A DNA stretch of 37,800 nucleotides, from positions 1-37,800 of the forward strand of contig CAILKW010000804.1 in NCBI GenBank assembly GCA_903834845.1, given 5' to 3'. The notes beneath the pieces were generated by a model, which did no database searches, was not told where the DNA came from, and saw only the letters and a program-made list of their open reading frames with translations. A program made the position numbers and the translations under genes. The stretch is from an uncultured Bacteroidia bacterium (GTDB taxonomy: Bacteria; Bacteroidota; Bacteroidia; Bacteroidales; Prolixibacteraceae). This document shows positions 1 to 9,581 of this stretch, piece by piece (within the stretch, counting starts at the first letter, position 1; each line of letters begins with the position of its first letter).

Positions 1-7
1 AAGAAAA

Positions 8-134
8 ACAATCGGTTGCTAACAAAACCGAATCGCAATCGGGGTAAAGTACTGAAATAGAGATTATCGTTCTTTTAGAGATTTGAGTCACAAGCAAGTT
101 AAAGTTTCCAAAATCCCCGACAGAAATCAGCTTC
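8..134. repeat. Dispersed intergenic repeat, copy X1
   Basis: This 127-base stretch matches 11447-11573 along its whole length with substitutions and small gaps. Both copies share the start ACAATCGGTTGCTAA, the central GAATAGAGATTATC-like block and GTCACAAGCAAGTT. X1 also has a long-range stem, TCGGGG (39-44) with CCCCGA (115-120). Each copy sits upstream of a rhamnosidase gene (GH78 here, GH106 at the other copy). It could be an att-like palindrome, a regulatory leader or a mobile-element trace; the sequence does not decide between them. Confidence 0.7.
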
Positions 135-223
135 CAACTTTTAGCGCATTTTCCAAATTACTCGGATACCAGTGAAAAAGTATAAGTATGTGATTGACAA
201 CGAATAAGTTTAAAATGATTAAA

Positions 224-3055
224 ATGAAAAAAGTAAATTATATCATATTTTTATTTGCATTGACTTCATTTGTGAATCCAATAGAAGATGAGCCTTTTAA
301 TATATTGAATCTCAAATGCGAATACCGCAATAACCCATTGGGTATTGATGTTCCTAATCCGACATTGGGCTGGCAGGTTGAAACTACTGAAAAAAGCTGG
401 ATACAAAGTGCTTACGAAATATCGGTTGCAAGTACCGAAAATTTGCTTACCCAGGATAAAGGAGATATTTGGGAAAGTGGTAAAATCAATTCATCTGAAA
501 GTGCCAATATCATATATGAAGGAAAAAAATTAATTTCAAATACAAAATATTATTGGAAAGTGCGTGTATGGGACAGTAAAGGAAAGCAATCAGTTTGGAG
601 CAAACCCGCTTTTTGGCATACCGGAATATTTGATGCTGATGAATGGCATGCAAAATGGATTTCGTCTCGCTATGTTGAAGCAAAACAAGGACATTTGCAA
701 ATTCCTGAACGGGCTGAGCCATGGATTTTTCTTCCGACAACACCTGATACAGCTGCCTTGCTTCTTCGCAAGAAAACGGAAGTTGCTAAACAACCCGTTA
801 AGGCTATAGCTTTTATAAGCGGTCTTGGTTACTATGAGCTATACATTAACGGCAGAAAAGTAGGCGACCATATTCTGGATCCTAATTTTACCGATTATAA
901 TGCAAGAGTAAACTATTTAACATATAATGTTCTGAATTTTATTAAACCCGGAGAAAATGTAATTGGTGTAATACTTGGTAATGGCTGGTTTAACTTACCT
1001 ACTCCAGATTTATTTCAGAACGAAAAAGCCTGCTGGAAAACTGCACCTAAATTACTTTTGAATATTTCCATTTCATTTACTGATGGCACAACCCAAACCA
1101 TTGTTTCTGATGGTACCTGGAAATGGAATACGGGAGAAATCGTATTCAATTGCATCAGAGGAGGAGAAACCATCGACAACCGACAAAAAAGAAAAGGTTG
1201 GGATAATATCGGTTACGATGACAGCCTATGGAAAACAGTTGTTGAAGTACCGGCACCATTTGGCACTCTTTCAGCTCAGAACATGCCACCAATGCGCATC
1301 AACGAATCGGTAAAGCCGGTTAAAATGTGGGAACATGAAAAAGGAGTTTTTATATTCGATTTTGGTAAAAACATAACAGGTTTCATACAGTTAAAAATCG
1401 CAGGGAAAGAAGGGCAAACATTAATACTTAATTCCAACGAAAAACTTCTTAAAGATAGTACTCTCGATATAAATAATAGCCATAGTCATACCTTTGGCCG
1501 TTTTCAGAAAGAAATATTCATATTAAATGGCGATGGAGAAGAAACTTTTGAGCCTCGTTTCACGTATCACGGATTCAGATATGTACAGGTTGAAGGTATC
1601 ACTTCTAAGCCAAATATTGACTGTATTTCAGCGAAAAGTGTTCATACAGATTTACAATATGCCGGAGAATTTGAATGTTCGAATAACAGGATTAACCAGT
1701 TAAATAAAGCAATACAGCGAACCCTCCTCAATTGCATACATGGTATGCCAGGAGAAGAGCCGGTACGCGAAAAAATGGGTTGGAATCTCGATAACTATGG
1801 AAACATGCTATCTTATATATATAATTTTGATGCTGCTACAAGTTTCATTAAGTTATTTAAGGATTTGATAGATGGTCAGGAATCGAACGGCCATATACCA
1901 CCTATAATTCCTACTGACGGTTGGGGTTATCTTCAGTCCGGCAACAAACTGGGTTTTACACATACCGAAGCAAATACCATTTATTGCGATGATCCCTGGT
2001 GGGGGGCGGCTCTTGCCATTGTAGCCAACAGGCTTTATGACCTTTATGGCGATAAAAGGATTCTTGAAGAAGCCTACAGACCTATGAAAAAGTATGTAGA
2101 TTTCATAACATCTACTGCCGAAAATAATATCATTAAATGGTCGCTTGGCGATTGGTGCGATAAAGATTGGGGAAATTCTCCCGGGCCTGGCAATACATCT
2201 GTTGAGCTTACTTCCACTGCAGGATATTATTACCTCGTTATATTACTAAGCTACAATGCCAGCACTATTGGCAGAAAAGAAGATTCAGGCAAATATTCTT
2301 TATTGGCAGAAAATATTAAGGCTACTTTCAATCAAAAATTCTTAAATAAAGAAAACGGAATGTATGAGCGAGGCTCTCAGACTGCACAGGCTTTGGCACT
2401 TTCTGTCGGTCTGGTTCCCGATGATTACAGAGTAAAAGCTGAAGAGATTTTAATCAACGATATTAAAATCAATGAATATCATACTTCTACCGGATTTATT
2501 GGTGTGATGCCTGAAATGAACTGGCTGGCTGAAAATTCTCATGCCGAAATAGCCTTCAGAATGATATCACAGGAAGAGGCTCCCGGATGGCTTTATATGG
2601 TGAAAGACGAAACCAGTACTTTAGGTGAACAGTTATACAGCCGTAACAAGAATTTCCATCATCCTTTCGGTGCATACATTGGGTCGTGGTTTTACGAATA
2701 TGTAGCTGGAATCAGGTCCGACAGAGCTGAACCTGGTTTTAAGAAAATTATTATACATCCACATTTTATAAGTAGTTTAACTTTTGCCAAAGGCGAATAC
2801 AAATCAATTTATGGAACTATTAAATCCGAATGGAAACAAGAGCACAATAAAATCTTGCTAAATATAAGTATTCCTGCTAATACGACAGCCGCAGTATATC
2901 TTCCAACTTCCAACGTTAATAATATAACTGAAACCGGGAAGCCTGTTGTGAACCGAAAAGACATTTACCTGATTAAACAAGAAAAAGATAATACTATAAT
3001 TCAAACTGGTTCAGGGAATTATTCTTTTATTGTGAAATTGAATAATATTAATTAA
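224..3055 (+). CDS. GH78 alpha-L-rhamnosidase, exported
   Basis: Predicted glycoside hydrolase family 78 enzyme that removes terminal alpha-L-rhamnose from plant polysaccharides such as rhamnogalacturonan. About 943 residues, usual for the family. The order is an N-terminal signal peptide (MKKVNYIIFLFALTSFVNP), a fibronectin-like N domain (the CEYRNNPLGID and YYWKVRVWDSKGKQSVWS motifs), a beta-sandwich carrying GLGYYELYINGRKVGD, then the (alpha/alpha)6 catalytic domain. The catalytic segment EEPVREKMGWNLDNYG lies near residue 510; it is the family's E/D-x-x-R-E-x-x-G-W-x-x-D motif. A C-terminal beta-sandwich follows. The frame is open from a TTG at 194, and ATGs at 215 and 224 are possible; 224 is chosen because it gives the cleanest signal peptide. 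No Shine-Dalgarno is evident. It is less AT-rich than the small genes downstream and has no SusC/D partner in view. Confidence 0.93.
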   Translation: MKKVNYIIFLFALTSFVNPIEDEPFNILNLKCEYRNNPLGIDVPNPTLGWQVETTEKSWIQSAYEISVASTENLLTQDKGDIWESGKINSSESANIIYEGKKLISNTKYYWKVRVWDSKGKQSVWSKPAFWHTGIFDADEWHAKWISSRYVEAKQGHLQIPERAEPWIFLPTTPDTAALLLRKKTEVAKQPVKAIAFISGLGYYELYINGRKVGDHILDPNFTDYNARVNYLTYNVLNFIKPGENVIGVILGNGWFNLPTPDLFQNEKACWKTAPKLLLNISISFTDGTTQTIVSDGTWKWNTGEIVFNCIRGGETIDNRQKRKGWDNIGYDDSLWKTVVEVPAPFGTLSAQNMPPMRINESVKPVKMWEHEKGVFIFDFGKNITGFIQLKIAGKEGQTLILNSNEKLLKDSTLDINNSHSHTFGRFQKEIFILNGDGEETFEPRFTYHGFRYVQVEGITSKPNIDCISAKSVHTDLQYAGEFECSNNRINQLNKAIQRTLLNCIHGMPGEEPVREKMGWNLDNYGNMLSYIYNFDAATSFIKLFKDLIDGQESNGHIPPIIPTDGWGYLQSGNKLGFTHTEANTIYCDDPWWGAALAIVANRLYDLYGDKRILEEAYRPMKKYVDFITSTAENNIIKWSLGDWCDKDWGNSPGPGNTSVELTSTAGYYYLVILLSYNASTIGRKEDSGKYSLLAENIKATFNQKFLNKENGMYERGSQTAQALALSVGLVPDDYRVKAEEILINDIKINEYHTSTGFIGVMPEMNWLAENSHAEIAFRMISQEEAPGWLYMVKDETSTLGEQLYSRNKNFHHPFGAYIGSWFYEYVAGIRSDRAEPGFKKIIIHPHFISSLTFAKGEYKSIYGTIKSEWKQEHNKILLNISIPANTTAAVYLPTSNVNNITETGKPVVNRKDIYLIKQEKDNTIIQTGSGNYSFIVKLNNIN

Positions 3056-3321
3056 GGTCTTTTTTTAGAAATAAAATAAACGCGCTACACCACGCAATAT
3101 AGCCCAGAAGGATTTAGTGGCATGTACATGGTGTATAGAATTTATAAGGAAAGGCCTAAAATAAAACTATTAACCGAATTTTATTTAATGAATTCGTCTC
3201 AAGTAAAATATAAAAAATTAATGTAAAAAATGCTTTCTAATTGGTACTTTTTAAAAAAATTGATTCAGGTAATTTTATTGTTTTTTTCTTAATTGACAAC
3301 ATTTATCAAAAAATTAAAGCC

Positions 3322-3921
3322 ATGAAACGAAATCTTATTTCTTACAGCCTGTCTTCATTGTTAATATTGCTAATAATGTTAATTGTGATATTCGTAATTC
3401 CCGCACATTCTCAGGAAAGGAAGGATATATACCGGAGCAAAAGTTTTTTTATAGAGTTTGGAGGTAGTGGTGTAGCCGTCTTGACGGGGAATTATGATTT
3501 TCGATTTTTCAAAGGTCGTAATGACGGGATAGGTATGCGAATTGGAATTGGAGGAGAATCCTCCAATTCTAAACCTTTGTTTGGTGATGGTGAAATAAAA
3601 ATCAAATTATTCACTGTGCCTTTAGAGGTTAATTATATTCTCGGTAAAAAAAGATTTTCATTCGAAATAGGTTATTCACTGACTTATATCTCTGAAACTG
3701 AATATTCAAGCTTGCAATATTCTGGGTATAACAAAACGAATCAATCTGGAAGCTTCGTTGTTTCTTATGTTCCTATGGGGTTTAGATTAAAACCAAAGAC
3801 GGACGGTTTCATGTTGAAATTTAATTTGGGACCACTGATCAATTATTCAGCTCCAAATGTATTTCACAGAGATAAAAATCAATTTTGGTTTGGATTAGCT
3901 ATTGGGTATTCATTTTATTAA
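3322..3921 (+). CDS. Predicted outer-membrane beta-barrel protein
   Basis: A 199-residue exported protein with a long hydrophobic signal peptide (MKRNLISYSLSSLLILLIML, then a VIPAHSQ cleavage region). The mature part is rich in alternating hydrophobic/polar strands and glycine turns, for example FFIEFGGSGVAVLTGNYDFR and VPLEVNYILGKKRFSFEIGY. It ends in an aromatic-rich strand finishing SFY, as outer-membrane barrels do. The frame extends upstream to a TTG at 3241, but that would place non-signal residues ahead of the signal sequence, so the ATG at 3322 is preferred. Function unknown; an eight-to-ten-stranded porin-family-like barrel is the best guess. The preceding gap has only a weak palindrome (CTACACCA near 3085, TGGTGTATAG near 3127). 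Confidence 0.75.
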   Translation: MKRNLISYSLSSLLILLIMLIVIFVIPAHSQERKDIYRSKSFFIEFGGSGVAVLTGNYDFRFFKGRNDGIGMRIGIGGESSNSKPLFGDGEIKIKLFTVPLEVNYILGKKRFSFEIGYSLTYISETEYSSLQYSGYNKTNQSGSFVVSYVPMGFRLKPKTDGFMLKFNLGPLINYSAPNVFHRDKNQFWFGLAIGYSFY

Positions 3922-4396
3922 ATCGTTGGGATGCCCCGCCGAGAGTAATCGTTGACCTAGTATTTATATTTTTCATCACAGTTGTTTTCTGGAAAATTTA
4001 TTCCAAACGGTTGGATTGGATATATGATTACAAAGACAGCTTTTTCGGAGAGAATGAACATAGAAGGAGGAAAAACGCTGAAAATGAAAAATTGTGAATA
4101 AACAAATAGAAATATTCAATGACACGCCAACACAGTGAATATTACAGAGTGGGAACGGTGGTGTGCGAGCAGCAGATTCCTGCATCTATTTTCGATTCCT
4201 ACCGAACGAAAATCAAACCGAGTATCCCCTACAAAAACTTAAACCAACCGTTATCGGTCATGTTTGGCAACAGTGTGAACTCCAAACTGACTGAAAGAAG
4301 TTTACAATCGCACTGACAAACGGAGATGCTGAAAACCGAACAGAGTAGGCAAACAAAAAGTGTCGAGTCAGCACTATAATCACGGACAACAAAATC
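3922..4396. other. Intergenic stretch with no convincing gene
   Basis: This 475-base stretch has open frames but none with recognisable protein character. It contains a small inverted repeat (ATTTTCG at 4188-4194, CGAAAAT at 4207-4213) and a CCAACCGTTATCGG block near 4246-4259 that resembles the right ends of the att-like palindromes elsewhere. It may be a degraded element of that type plus gene debris. Confidence 0.4.
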
Positions 4397-4705
4397 ATGA
4401 AAGGATTAATGAAAACATTTAAAGTTATCACGATAATATCAATGATATTAACCATTACGGTAGCAGCTGCCAGCGTTATTGGTGTAGCAATCACAGGTTT
4501 ATATCCAGGGATTATTGTGCTTTTGTTATTGACTCTGATTCCGATTGCGTCTAATTTTTACGCTAAAATAATTATTGGCAAATCCAATGTCTTTCAGAGA
4601 AATTTTTACATAACACTCATAGTTACTAATTTGCTGACGATGTTGGTTGTGTTATGGATGACATTTGTTATCCTGGTTGATCGTGTTTTTAGTATCATAT
4701 TATGA
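4397..4705 (+). CDS. Small integral membrane protein, unknown function
   Basis: A 102-residue very hydrophobic protein with three predicted transmembrane segments, at about residues 8-33, 36-55 and 70-98. A short basic stretch lies around residues 56-66 (YAKIIIGKSNVFQRN). I do not recognise a family. The ATG at 4397 is the natural start, because upstream codons are non-coding in character, and a second ATG lies four codons later. It stands alone, followed about 45 bases later by an att-like palindrome, as for many other single genes in this window. Candidate roles such as immunity protein or holin-like protein are guesses only. Confidence 0.6.
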   Translation: MKGLMKTFKVITIISMILTITVAAASVIGVAITGLYPGIIVLLLLTLIPIASNFYAKIIIGKSNVFQRNFYITLIVTNLLTMLVVLWMTFVILVDRVFSIIL

Positions 4706-4748
4706 TATTGTTGATTTTTAAGTAATAATAACTGCAGGATAGCCGAAC

Positions 4749-4880
4749 CAATAACTGTACACTTGCAATAGGCGGGGTTTCGTGCTCAGCAGACAGTTTC
4801 GTGGTAACAGAAAGTTCAATTCTCCGCATAAACATTTCTACTGAAAAACCCGCCTACCTCAAATCTGCCAACCGTTATTG
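4749..4880. repeat. att-like asymmetric palindrome B
   Basis: Outer arms CAATAAC (4749-4755) and GTTATTG (4874-4880) are exact complements. An inner stem pairs TAGGCGGG (4769-4776) with CCCGCCTA (4849-4856). The two sides differ in length between stems, giving an asymmetric fold like an integron attC site. The next gene starts three bases after the right arm. Confidence 0.65.
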
Positions 4881-4882
4881 CA

Positions 4883-5677
4883 ATGATTAGAAAATTAACG
4901 AGCAATATGTATAGAAAGACAATAATTGATTCAATAATAGTGATAGTGACATTTTTGATTGCTTTTTACGGCAACCGAACACTATCAGATTATTTTGAAA
5001 TTTCCATTTCTTCTGCTTATCTGAAAATAGCCTATTCCTATTTGTGGTGGATATTACCAACAGCCTTTATTACTGGACTTTTATACGGATTTCATAAGAT
5101 AATTGATAATGTTGGTATTCAAAAAGGCTATATATCAGGACTTTTATTTTCAATTATAACTGTATTACCTATGCTAATAAGCTCAGCACTAATTGGCCGG
5201 ATTGGAGCAGATTTAAAAATGTTAGGTCTTATTCATCAGACACTTTTTGCAGGGTTTATGGAGGAGTATCTTTTTAGAGGTTTTTTATTTGGAATATTAT
5301 TCAGAAAATTAGGTTGGGGATTTATTCCTGCTTCAATATTAGGAGCCTTAATTTTCGGATTAGGACATATTTATCAAGGCTCTACATTTCTCGAAACGAC
5401 AGGAGTCTTTTTGGTAACTTCCCTGGGAGCGGTTTGGTTCGCATGGTTATATATTGAATGGAATAATAACCTATGGGTTCCCATATTTCTTCATATTCTA
5501 ATGAATCTTTCATGGGGATTGTTTGACGTAAGTAGTAACGCATTGGGGGGATTATATACAAACCTGTTTAGAATAATCACAATTGCTTTAACAATATTAG
5601 TAACTATTGTATGCAATAAGAAAACCGGATTAAGAATAAACAGAAAGAATTTGATTGTAAACACTTACAACCGCTAA
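4883..5677 (+). CDS. CPBP-family intramembrane metalloprotease
   Basis: Predicted CPBP (CAAX protease and bacteriocin-processing, also called ABI) membrane protease of 264 residues, of usual length. The family's motifs are visible: E127-E128-x3-R132 in GFMEEYLFRG, F-x-x-G-H162 in FGLGHI, and H204-x3-N208 in LHILMNLSWG. Glu and His residues ligate zinc for intramembrane cleavage in the Rce1 homologues. About seven hydrophobic segments are present. Bacterial relatives are often tied to bacteriocin maturation or self-immunity, but nothing adjacent says which applies here. The ATG at 4883 lies immediately after the att-like palindrome; the ATG at 4907 is an alternative start. It stands alone, followed by another palindrome. 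Confidence 0.88.
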   Translation: MIRKLTSNMYRKTIIDSIIVIVTFLIAFYGNRTLSDYFEISISSAYLKIAYSYLWWILPTAFITGLLYGFHKIIDNVGIQKGYISGLLFSIITVLPMLISSALIGRIGADLKMLGLIHQTLFAGFMEEYLFRGFLFGILFRKLGWGFIPASILGALIFGLGHIYQGSTFLETTGVFLVTSLGAVWFAWLYIEWNNNLWVPIFLHILMNLSWGLFDVSSNALGGLYTNLFRIITIALTILVTIVCNKKTGLRINRKNLIVNTYNR

Positions 5678-5703
5678 CAGCAAGTTAATAGCTTATGGGC
5701 TGC

Positions 5704-5784
5704 GGATGTTTTTATAAGTTCGGTGCTTTGGGATTACTTTACTATCGTGGGACAAGAAATCGGATCAAACTCCCAAAGGCATCC
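5704..5784. repeat. att-like palindrome C
   Basis: Nested arms: GGATG (5704-5708) with CATCC (5780-5784), and CTTTGGGA (5726-5733) with TCCCAAAGG (5771-5779). The left spacer is 17 bases, whereas the right arms abut, so the structure is asymmetric. It begins 27 bases after the protease stop codon. Confidence 0.6.
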
Positions 5785-5925
5785 AAATTTCGAAAAATAA
5801 ACTAAAAGCGTATTACGACACACTACTAAAACAATATAAGCATAAAAATAAAACCAATTAATCAAATTATGAAATCGATAAATCGAAAATAACAAGTGTA
5901 TTTCCAGAAAATATTTGTACCATAA

Positions 5926-7626
5926 ATGAATAAAAAATATACAATAAATGAGAAGTGGATAAAAGCATCAATTGCAGGAACAATTTGGGCAGCCTCTGAA
6001 ATAGTACTTGGTAGTTTTTTGCATAATCTCAAAATTCCTTTTAGCTCAAATGTCTTAACAGCAATAGGAATTATCATTTTAATTTCAACCAGTTATATTT
6101 GGACGGAGAAAGGTTTGTTTTGGCGTTCAGGTTTAATTTGTGCATTAATGAAAACCATATCGCCAAGTGCAATTATTTTTGGACCAATGATTGCAATTTT
6201 TAGCCAAGCTGCTTTGCTTGAAATTTCAGTACGTATTTTCAGAAAAAATATCTTTAGTTTTATTGTTGGTGCTATGCTTGCTATGTCGTGGAATTTATTT
6301 CAAAAAATAATCAATTTTATTATATTCTACGGTACTAATATTGTAGCTATTTATGCCGACCTATTGAAATATGCTCAAAAACAATTAAATACAAACATTG
6401 ATTTATTCTGGTCACCAATTTTGGTTTTATTCTCAATTTATTGTTTGTTGGGTTTAATTTCTGCAATAATTGGGATTAAAGTGGGTCGAAAAATTTTGAA
6501 ACAACCATCTGAAAATAAATCAATAAATTACAATAATTATAAACCAAATCAAAATAATAATAAACTACCGTTCAATTATTCGGTTATTTGGCTTTTTGCT
6601 AATTTAATTCTAATTATAAGTTCATTCATATTGTTAAACTTTACTTCCTGGATTACTTGGAGTATTTCAATTGCATTAATTGTTTTGACTTGGATTTTGA
6701 GATATAAACGTGCATTGCACCAATTATCGAAACCGAAACTTTGGATATATTTTGTAATTATAACAATGATTACCGCCTTTGTTTTCAACAAAATCCAATC
6801 AAATAATTTTGTAAATGGACTTTTGATTGGTATTCAAATGAATTTTAGAGCAATTATTATTATTCTTGGTTTTTCGGTATTAGGTACAGAATTATATAAT
6901 CCTAAAATTAGAGATTATTTTTTGAAAACGTCATTTAAACAATTACCATTAGCATTAGAACTTTCATTTGAAAGTTTGCCTTTAATGATTGCATATATTC
7001 CAGAATTTAAAGTAATTATCAAAAACCCAGTTTCGATTATCTATCAAATTATTTCACAAATTGAGTTTCGGCTAAACGAAATAAAAAATAATTTATCAAA
7101 AAAAATATTTATAATTTCAGGTTCCATAGGACAAGGCAAAACAACACAAATACAAAAAATTGTTGAATCACTGAAATCACAAAATATTACAGTTGGAGGA
7201 ATTTTCTCACCCAGAATAATGGAAAATGAAACAACTATCGGCTATGATATCGTTGATATTATGACTGATAACAGAGTAAAATTTTTAAGAAAAACAACTA
7301 ACGAAAACCAAACTAAAATAGGTAATTACAGTATTTTACCAGATGGATTTCAAATAGGTATAAATGCCTTAACAACATCGAAAAACCGAAACAATAAAAT
7401 AGTAATAATTGACGAAGTGGGTAAATTGGAACTTGAAAATAAAGGTTGGGCTAAGAATATTACCAATTTAATAAATACATCGAACAACAATCTGATTTTA
7501 TCAGTTCGTGATAGTTTAACCCAACTCGTAATTCAGAAATGGAATTTAAAGGATTATACAATTTTTAATATTTCCGAAAGTAATTCTTTAAAAATATGCA
7601 ACTCGATAACAGAACAGATTAATTAA
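5926..7626 (+). CDS. Membrane protein fused to THEP1-like NTPase
   Basis: A 566-residue two-part protein. Residues 1 to about 380 are a polytopic membrane region: about six segments in the first 190 residues, a short polar Asn/Lys-rich linker near 195-210, then further segments. The part near 300-380 has the pattern of an EcfT-like transmembrane component (LPLALELSFESLPLMI). Residues about 393-566 are a soluble P-loop domain of the THEP1/NTPase_1 family, with Walker A GSIGQGKTT (399-407), Walker B IVIIDEVGKLEL (D496, E497) and the LSVRDS segment. THEP1 proteins hydrolyse NTPs; the membrane fusion suggests an energised transporter in which a THEP1 ATPase may replace the usual ABC ATPases. The substrate is unknown. 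It is strongly AT-rich and stands alone. Confidence 0.8.
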   Translation: MNKKYTINEKWIKASIAGTIWAASEIVLGSFLHNLKIPFSSNVLTAIGIIILISTSYIWTEKGLFWRSGLICALMKTISPSAIIFGPMIAIFSQAALLEISVRIFRKNIFSFIVGAMLAMSWNLFQKIINFIIFYGTNIVAIYADLLKYAQKQLNTNIDLFWSPILVLFSIYCLLGLISAIIGIKVGRKILKQPSENKSINYNNYKPNQNNNKLPFNYSVIWLFANLILIISSFILLNFTSWITWSISIALIVLTWILRYKRALHQLSKPKLWIYFVIITMITAFVFNKIQSNNFVNGLLIGIQMNFRAIIIILGFSVLGTELYNPKIRDYFLKTSFKQLPLALELSFESLPLMIAYIPEFKVIIKNPVSIIYQIISQIEFRLNEIKNNLSKKIFIISGSIGQGKTTQIQKIVESLKSQNITVGGIFSPRIMENETTIGYDIVDIMTDNRVKFLRKTTNENQTKIGNYSILPDGFQIGINALTTSKNRNNKIVIIDEVGKLELENKGWAKNITNLINTSNNNLILSVRDSLTQLVIQKWNLKDYTIFNISESNSLKICNSITEQIN

Positions 7627-7799
7627 CTGATAATTAAAGTATCTATACATGCCACATTAAATCGTTGTTTCTTTTTGAGGGCATTGTGCTAAATTCTAAC
7701 TTATTCAAAACGGGAATTCCCCGGATCACAAACATTGATGCCGCGAAAAACCAATAGAAAGAAGCAATGCATTAACTATCTGTTAATTACCGGTATGAT

Positions 7800-7962
7800 T
7801 TGCAGACTGAAAAGCAACAATTTGCAACATTAGAATACAAATATATATTTTGGATCAAATCCCACAGAAACAATTTACATCCAAATAAATAAAAATGACT
7901 ATCTGCGAGCAATTGAAATACTCAATAATAGTCCATATAAGGAACTATTTAGCAACTCATAA
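7800..7962 (+). pseudogene. Possible frameshifted gene 3' end
   Basis: Two abutting open stretches in different frames look protein-like: 7800-7892 (QQFATLEYKYIFWIKSH region) and 7894-7962 (DYLRAIEILNNSPYKELF, then stop). No start codon supports either one. The second stop falls three bases before the next palindrome, as expected of a cassette's last codon. I do not recognise the family. The rest of 7627-8122 shows no gene. Confidence 0.3.
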
Positions 7963-7964
7963 TA

Positions 7965-8073
7965 GCAGCTACTCATAAGCTGGGTTTCGCTCCTTCGTTG
8001 ACAGGAAAATAATAAATTGAAATAAAGCACTTTGTATAAGTTCGGCAACTAAATCCCTCCAGCATGTAGCTGC
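7965..8073. repeat. att-like palindrome D
   Basis: Outer arms GCAGCTAC (7965-7972) and GTAGCTGC (8066-8073) are exact complements; inner arms GCTGG (7979-7983) and CCAGC (8059-8063) also pair. The left spacer is 6 bases and the right spacer 2, so the element is asymmetric, with a loop of about 75 bases. Confidence 0.65.
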
Positions 8074-8122
8074 GTAATGGGATAAGATGAAGACCACCCA
8101 CCAACGATAATGAAACGATTAA

Positions 8123-9394
8123 ATGAAAAAGATTAAAGATCAAATAGAGAAAAAGGTTTTTGAAACACCATTCATTGATACTCATGAGCATTTGATTGAT
8201 GAATATGAACGGTTGGCTTGTATAGAACCCATAATTCCATGCGATGATTGGGCTTTATTACTTAATCACTATTTCAGCTTTGACTTGATTTCATCTGGAA
8301 TTTCAAAAAATCAGATAGATAATTTGTTTTCAAAAAACGTTACTCCAATTAATAAATGGAGGATTTTAAAGGAATATTGGCCATATTTAAAAAACACAAC
8401 TTCCGGAATTGTATTTCGACATACTGTTAAGATACTTTACGGTATAAACGAAATTTCAGAAGATAATATTCCTGAACTACAAAAGAGATACGAGCAAACA
8501 AGAAAAAAAGGATTTTATAAATATATCATCCAAGATATAGCACATATTAAGCATTGCCATGTGCATTCACCGATTAGCGCATGTAAAAAAAGTGAGTTTT
8601 CCGACTTAATATTTCAAGATATTGCATTAAACGGACTAATTCGAGTGGCAATAGAACCCTATTCTGTACCTGAAAACGTTAAGATTAATTCCTTATCAGA
8701 TTGGCACTCACTAATTGACTGGTGGTTTTCGGAATATAACCAAATTTCAAAAGGAGTGAAAATTGGAAACGCTTATTTCAGAAGGCTTAATTTTGAAAGG
8801 GTTGAAGCCAACGAAGTTGAAAAGATATTTATAAGAAAAATCCATTTACAAATAGTTAGTAATGAGGATGAAAAAAAACTTCAAGACCATTTGTTTTGGT
8901 ACTGTGTTGACAAAGCCACAGAATATGAATTGCCTGTAAAAATGCACACTGGCCAATGGGCTATGAATAATGCAATGAACATGAACTGGGTAAAGGACAA
9001 TCCCTCAGATTGTGCTTCACTTTGCAAGCAAGCTCCAAATACGAAATTTATCTTTTTCCACTTATGTTATCCTCATTACGAGGAAATGCTTTCTTTAGCA
9101 AAAAATTATTCTAACGCATATATTGATATGTGCTGGTCATGGTCTATTAATCCTTTGGCAGCTAAAGATTTTTTGAAAAAATTTATACTAACAGTACCAA
9201 ATAATAAAATCTTCACTTTTGGAGGCGATGATAAGATAGTCGAGAATTTAATTGGACATGCTTTCGTTGCACGTAAAGGGATTTCTCAGGCATTGAATGA
9301 ATTAGTAACTGAAAACTGGATAACAATAGGAGATGCCTTAGATTTAACAGATGATATAATGTATAAAAACGCCGAGAAAATATTTAAGAAATAA
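8123..9394 (+). CDS. Amidohydrolase-superfamily metal-dependent hydrolase
   Basis: A 423-residue cytoplasmic protein with the TIM-barrel amidohydrolase signature. IDTHEHL (H21, H23) is the first metal-binding strand; KMHTGQW (H275) and FFHLCYPHY (H313) give further ligands; FGGDD (D369) is the catalytic/metal Asp. Overall layout and length are close to amidohydrolase-2 and uronate-isomerase-like proteins. A uronate isomerase role would fit pectin metabolism, but the gene is flanked by palindromes rather than by sugar genes, so substrate and reaction stay open. No signal peptide. The ATG at 8123 is supported by coding character beginning there. Confidence 0.82.
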   Translation: MKKIKDQIEKKVFETPFIDTHEHLIDEYERLACIEPIIPCDDWALLLNHYFSFDLISSGISKNQIDNLFSKNVTPINKWRILKEYWPYLKNTTSGIVFRHTVKILYGINEISEDNIPELQKRYEQTRKKGFYKYIIQDIAHIKHCHVHSPISACKKSEFSDLIFQDIALNGLIRVAIEPYSVPENVKINSLSDWHSLIDWWFSEYNQISKGVKIGNAYFRRLNFERVEANEVEKIFIRKIHLQIVSNEDEKKLQDHLFWYCVDKATEYELPVKMHTGQWAMNNAMNMNWVKDNPSDCASLCKQAPNTKFIFFHLCYPHYEEMLSLAKNYSNAYIDMCWSWSINPLAAKDFLKKFILTVPNNKIFTFGGDDKIVENLIGHAFVARKGISQALNELVTENWITIGDALDLTDDIMYKNAEKIFKK

Positions 9395-9415
9395 AATATA
9401 GTGGCGCTAAAACCA

Positions 9416-9515
9416 ATATAAAACATTGGAGTTTAAGTTTTATTCCAAGCGCATCTGGCCGTTAAGTTTATTATAGGATGATAGGTTCGCAGCCCGAAAT
9501 CTCCAACGATATTAT
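9416..9515. repeat. att-like palindrome E
   Basis: The left arm, with TTGGAG at 9426-9431, pairs with the right arm, with CTCCAA at 9501-9506. The AT-rich flanks (9416-9425 and 9507-9515) extend the pairing imperfectly. It begins about 20 bases after the amidohydrolase stop codon. A TTGTTGCAATAAG tail near 9527-9539 resembles the tail of element B. Confidence 0.55.
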
Positions 9516-9581
9516 ACCGACAAACATTGTTGCAATAAGTCAGAGGAAAAAACACTGAATGTATAATAATTATAAAATGAT

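Noticed and set aside
3885-4097. Open frame of 70 codons overlapping the end of the beta-barrel gene
   Set aside because: It begins inside the previous gene in another frame on a TTG; the later part has some protein character (a hydrophobic stretch and a charged end) but nothing supports translation. It may be a fragment.
4119-4316. Open frame of 65 codons between the barrel and small membrane protein genes
   Set aside because: The composition is unlike its neighbours and it covers a degenerate palindrome-like stretch.
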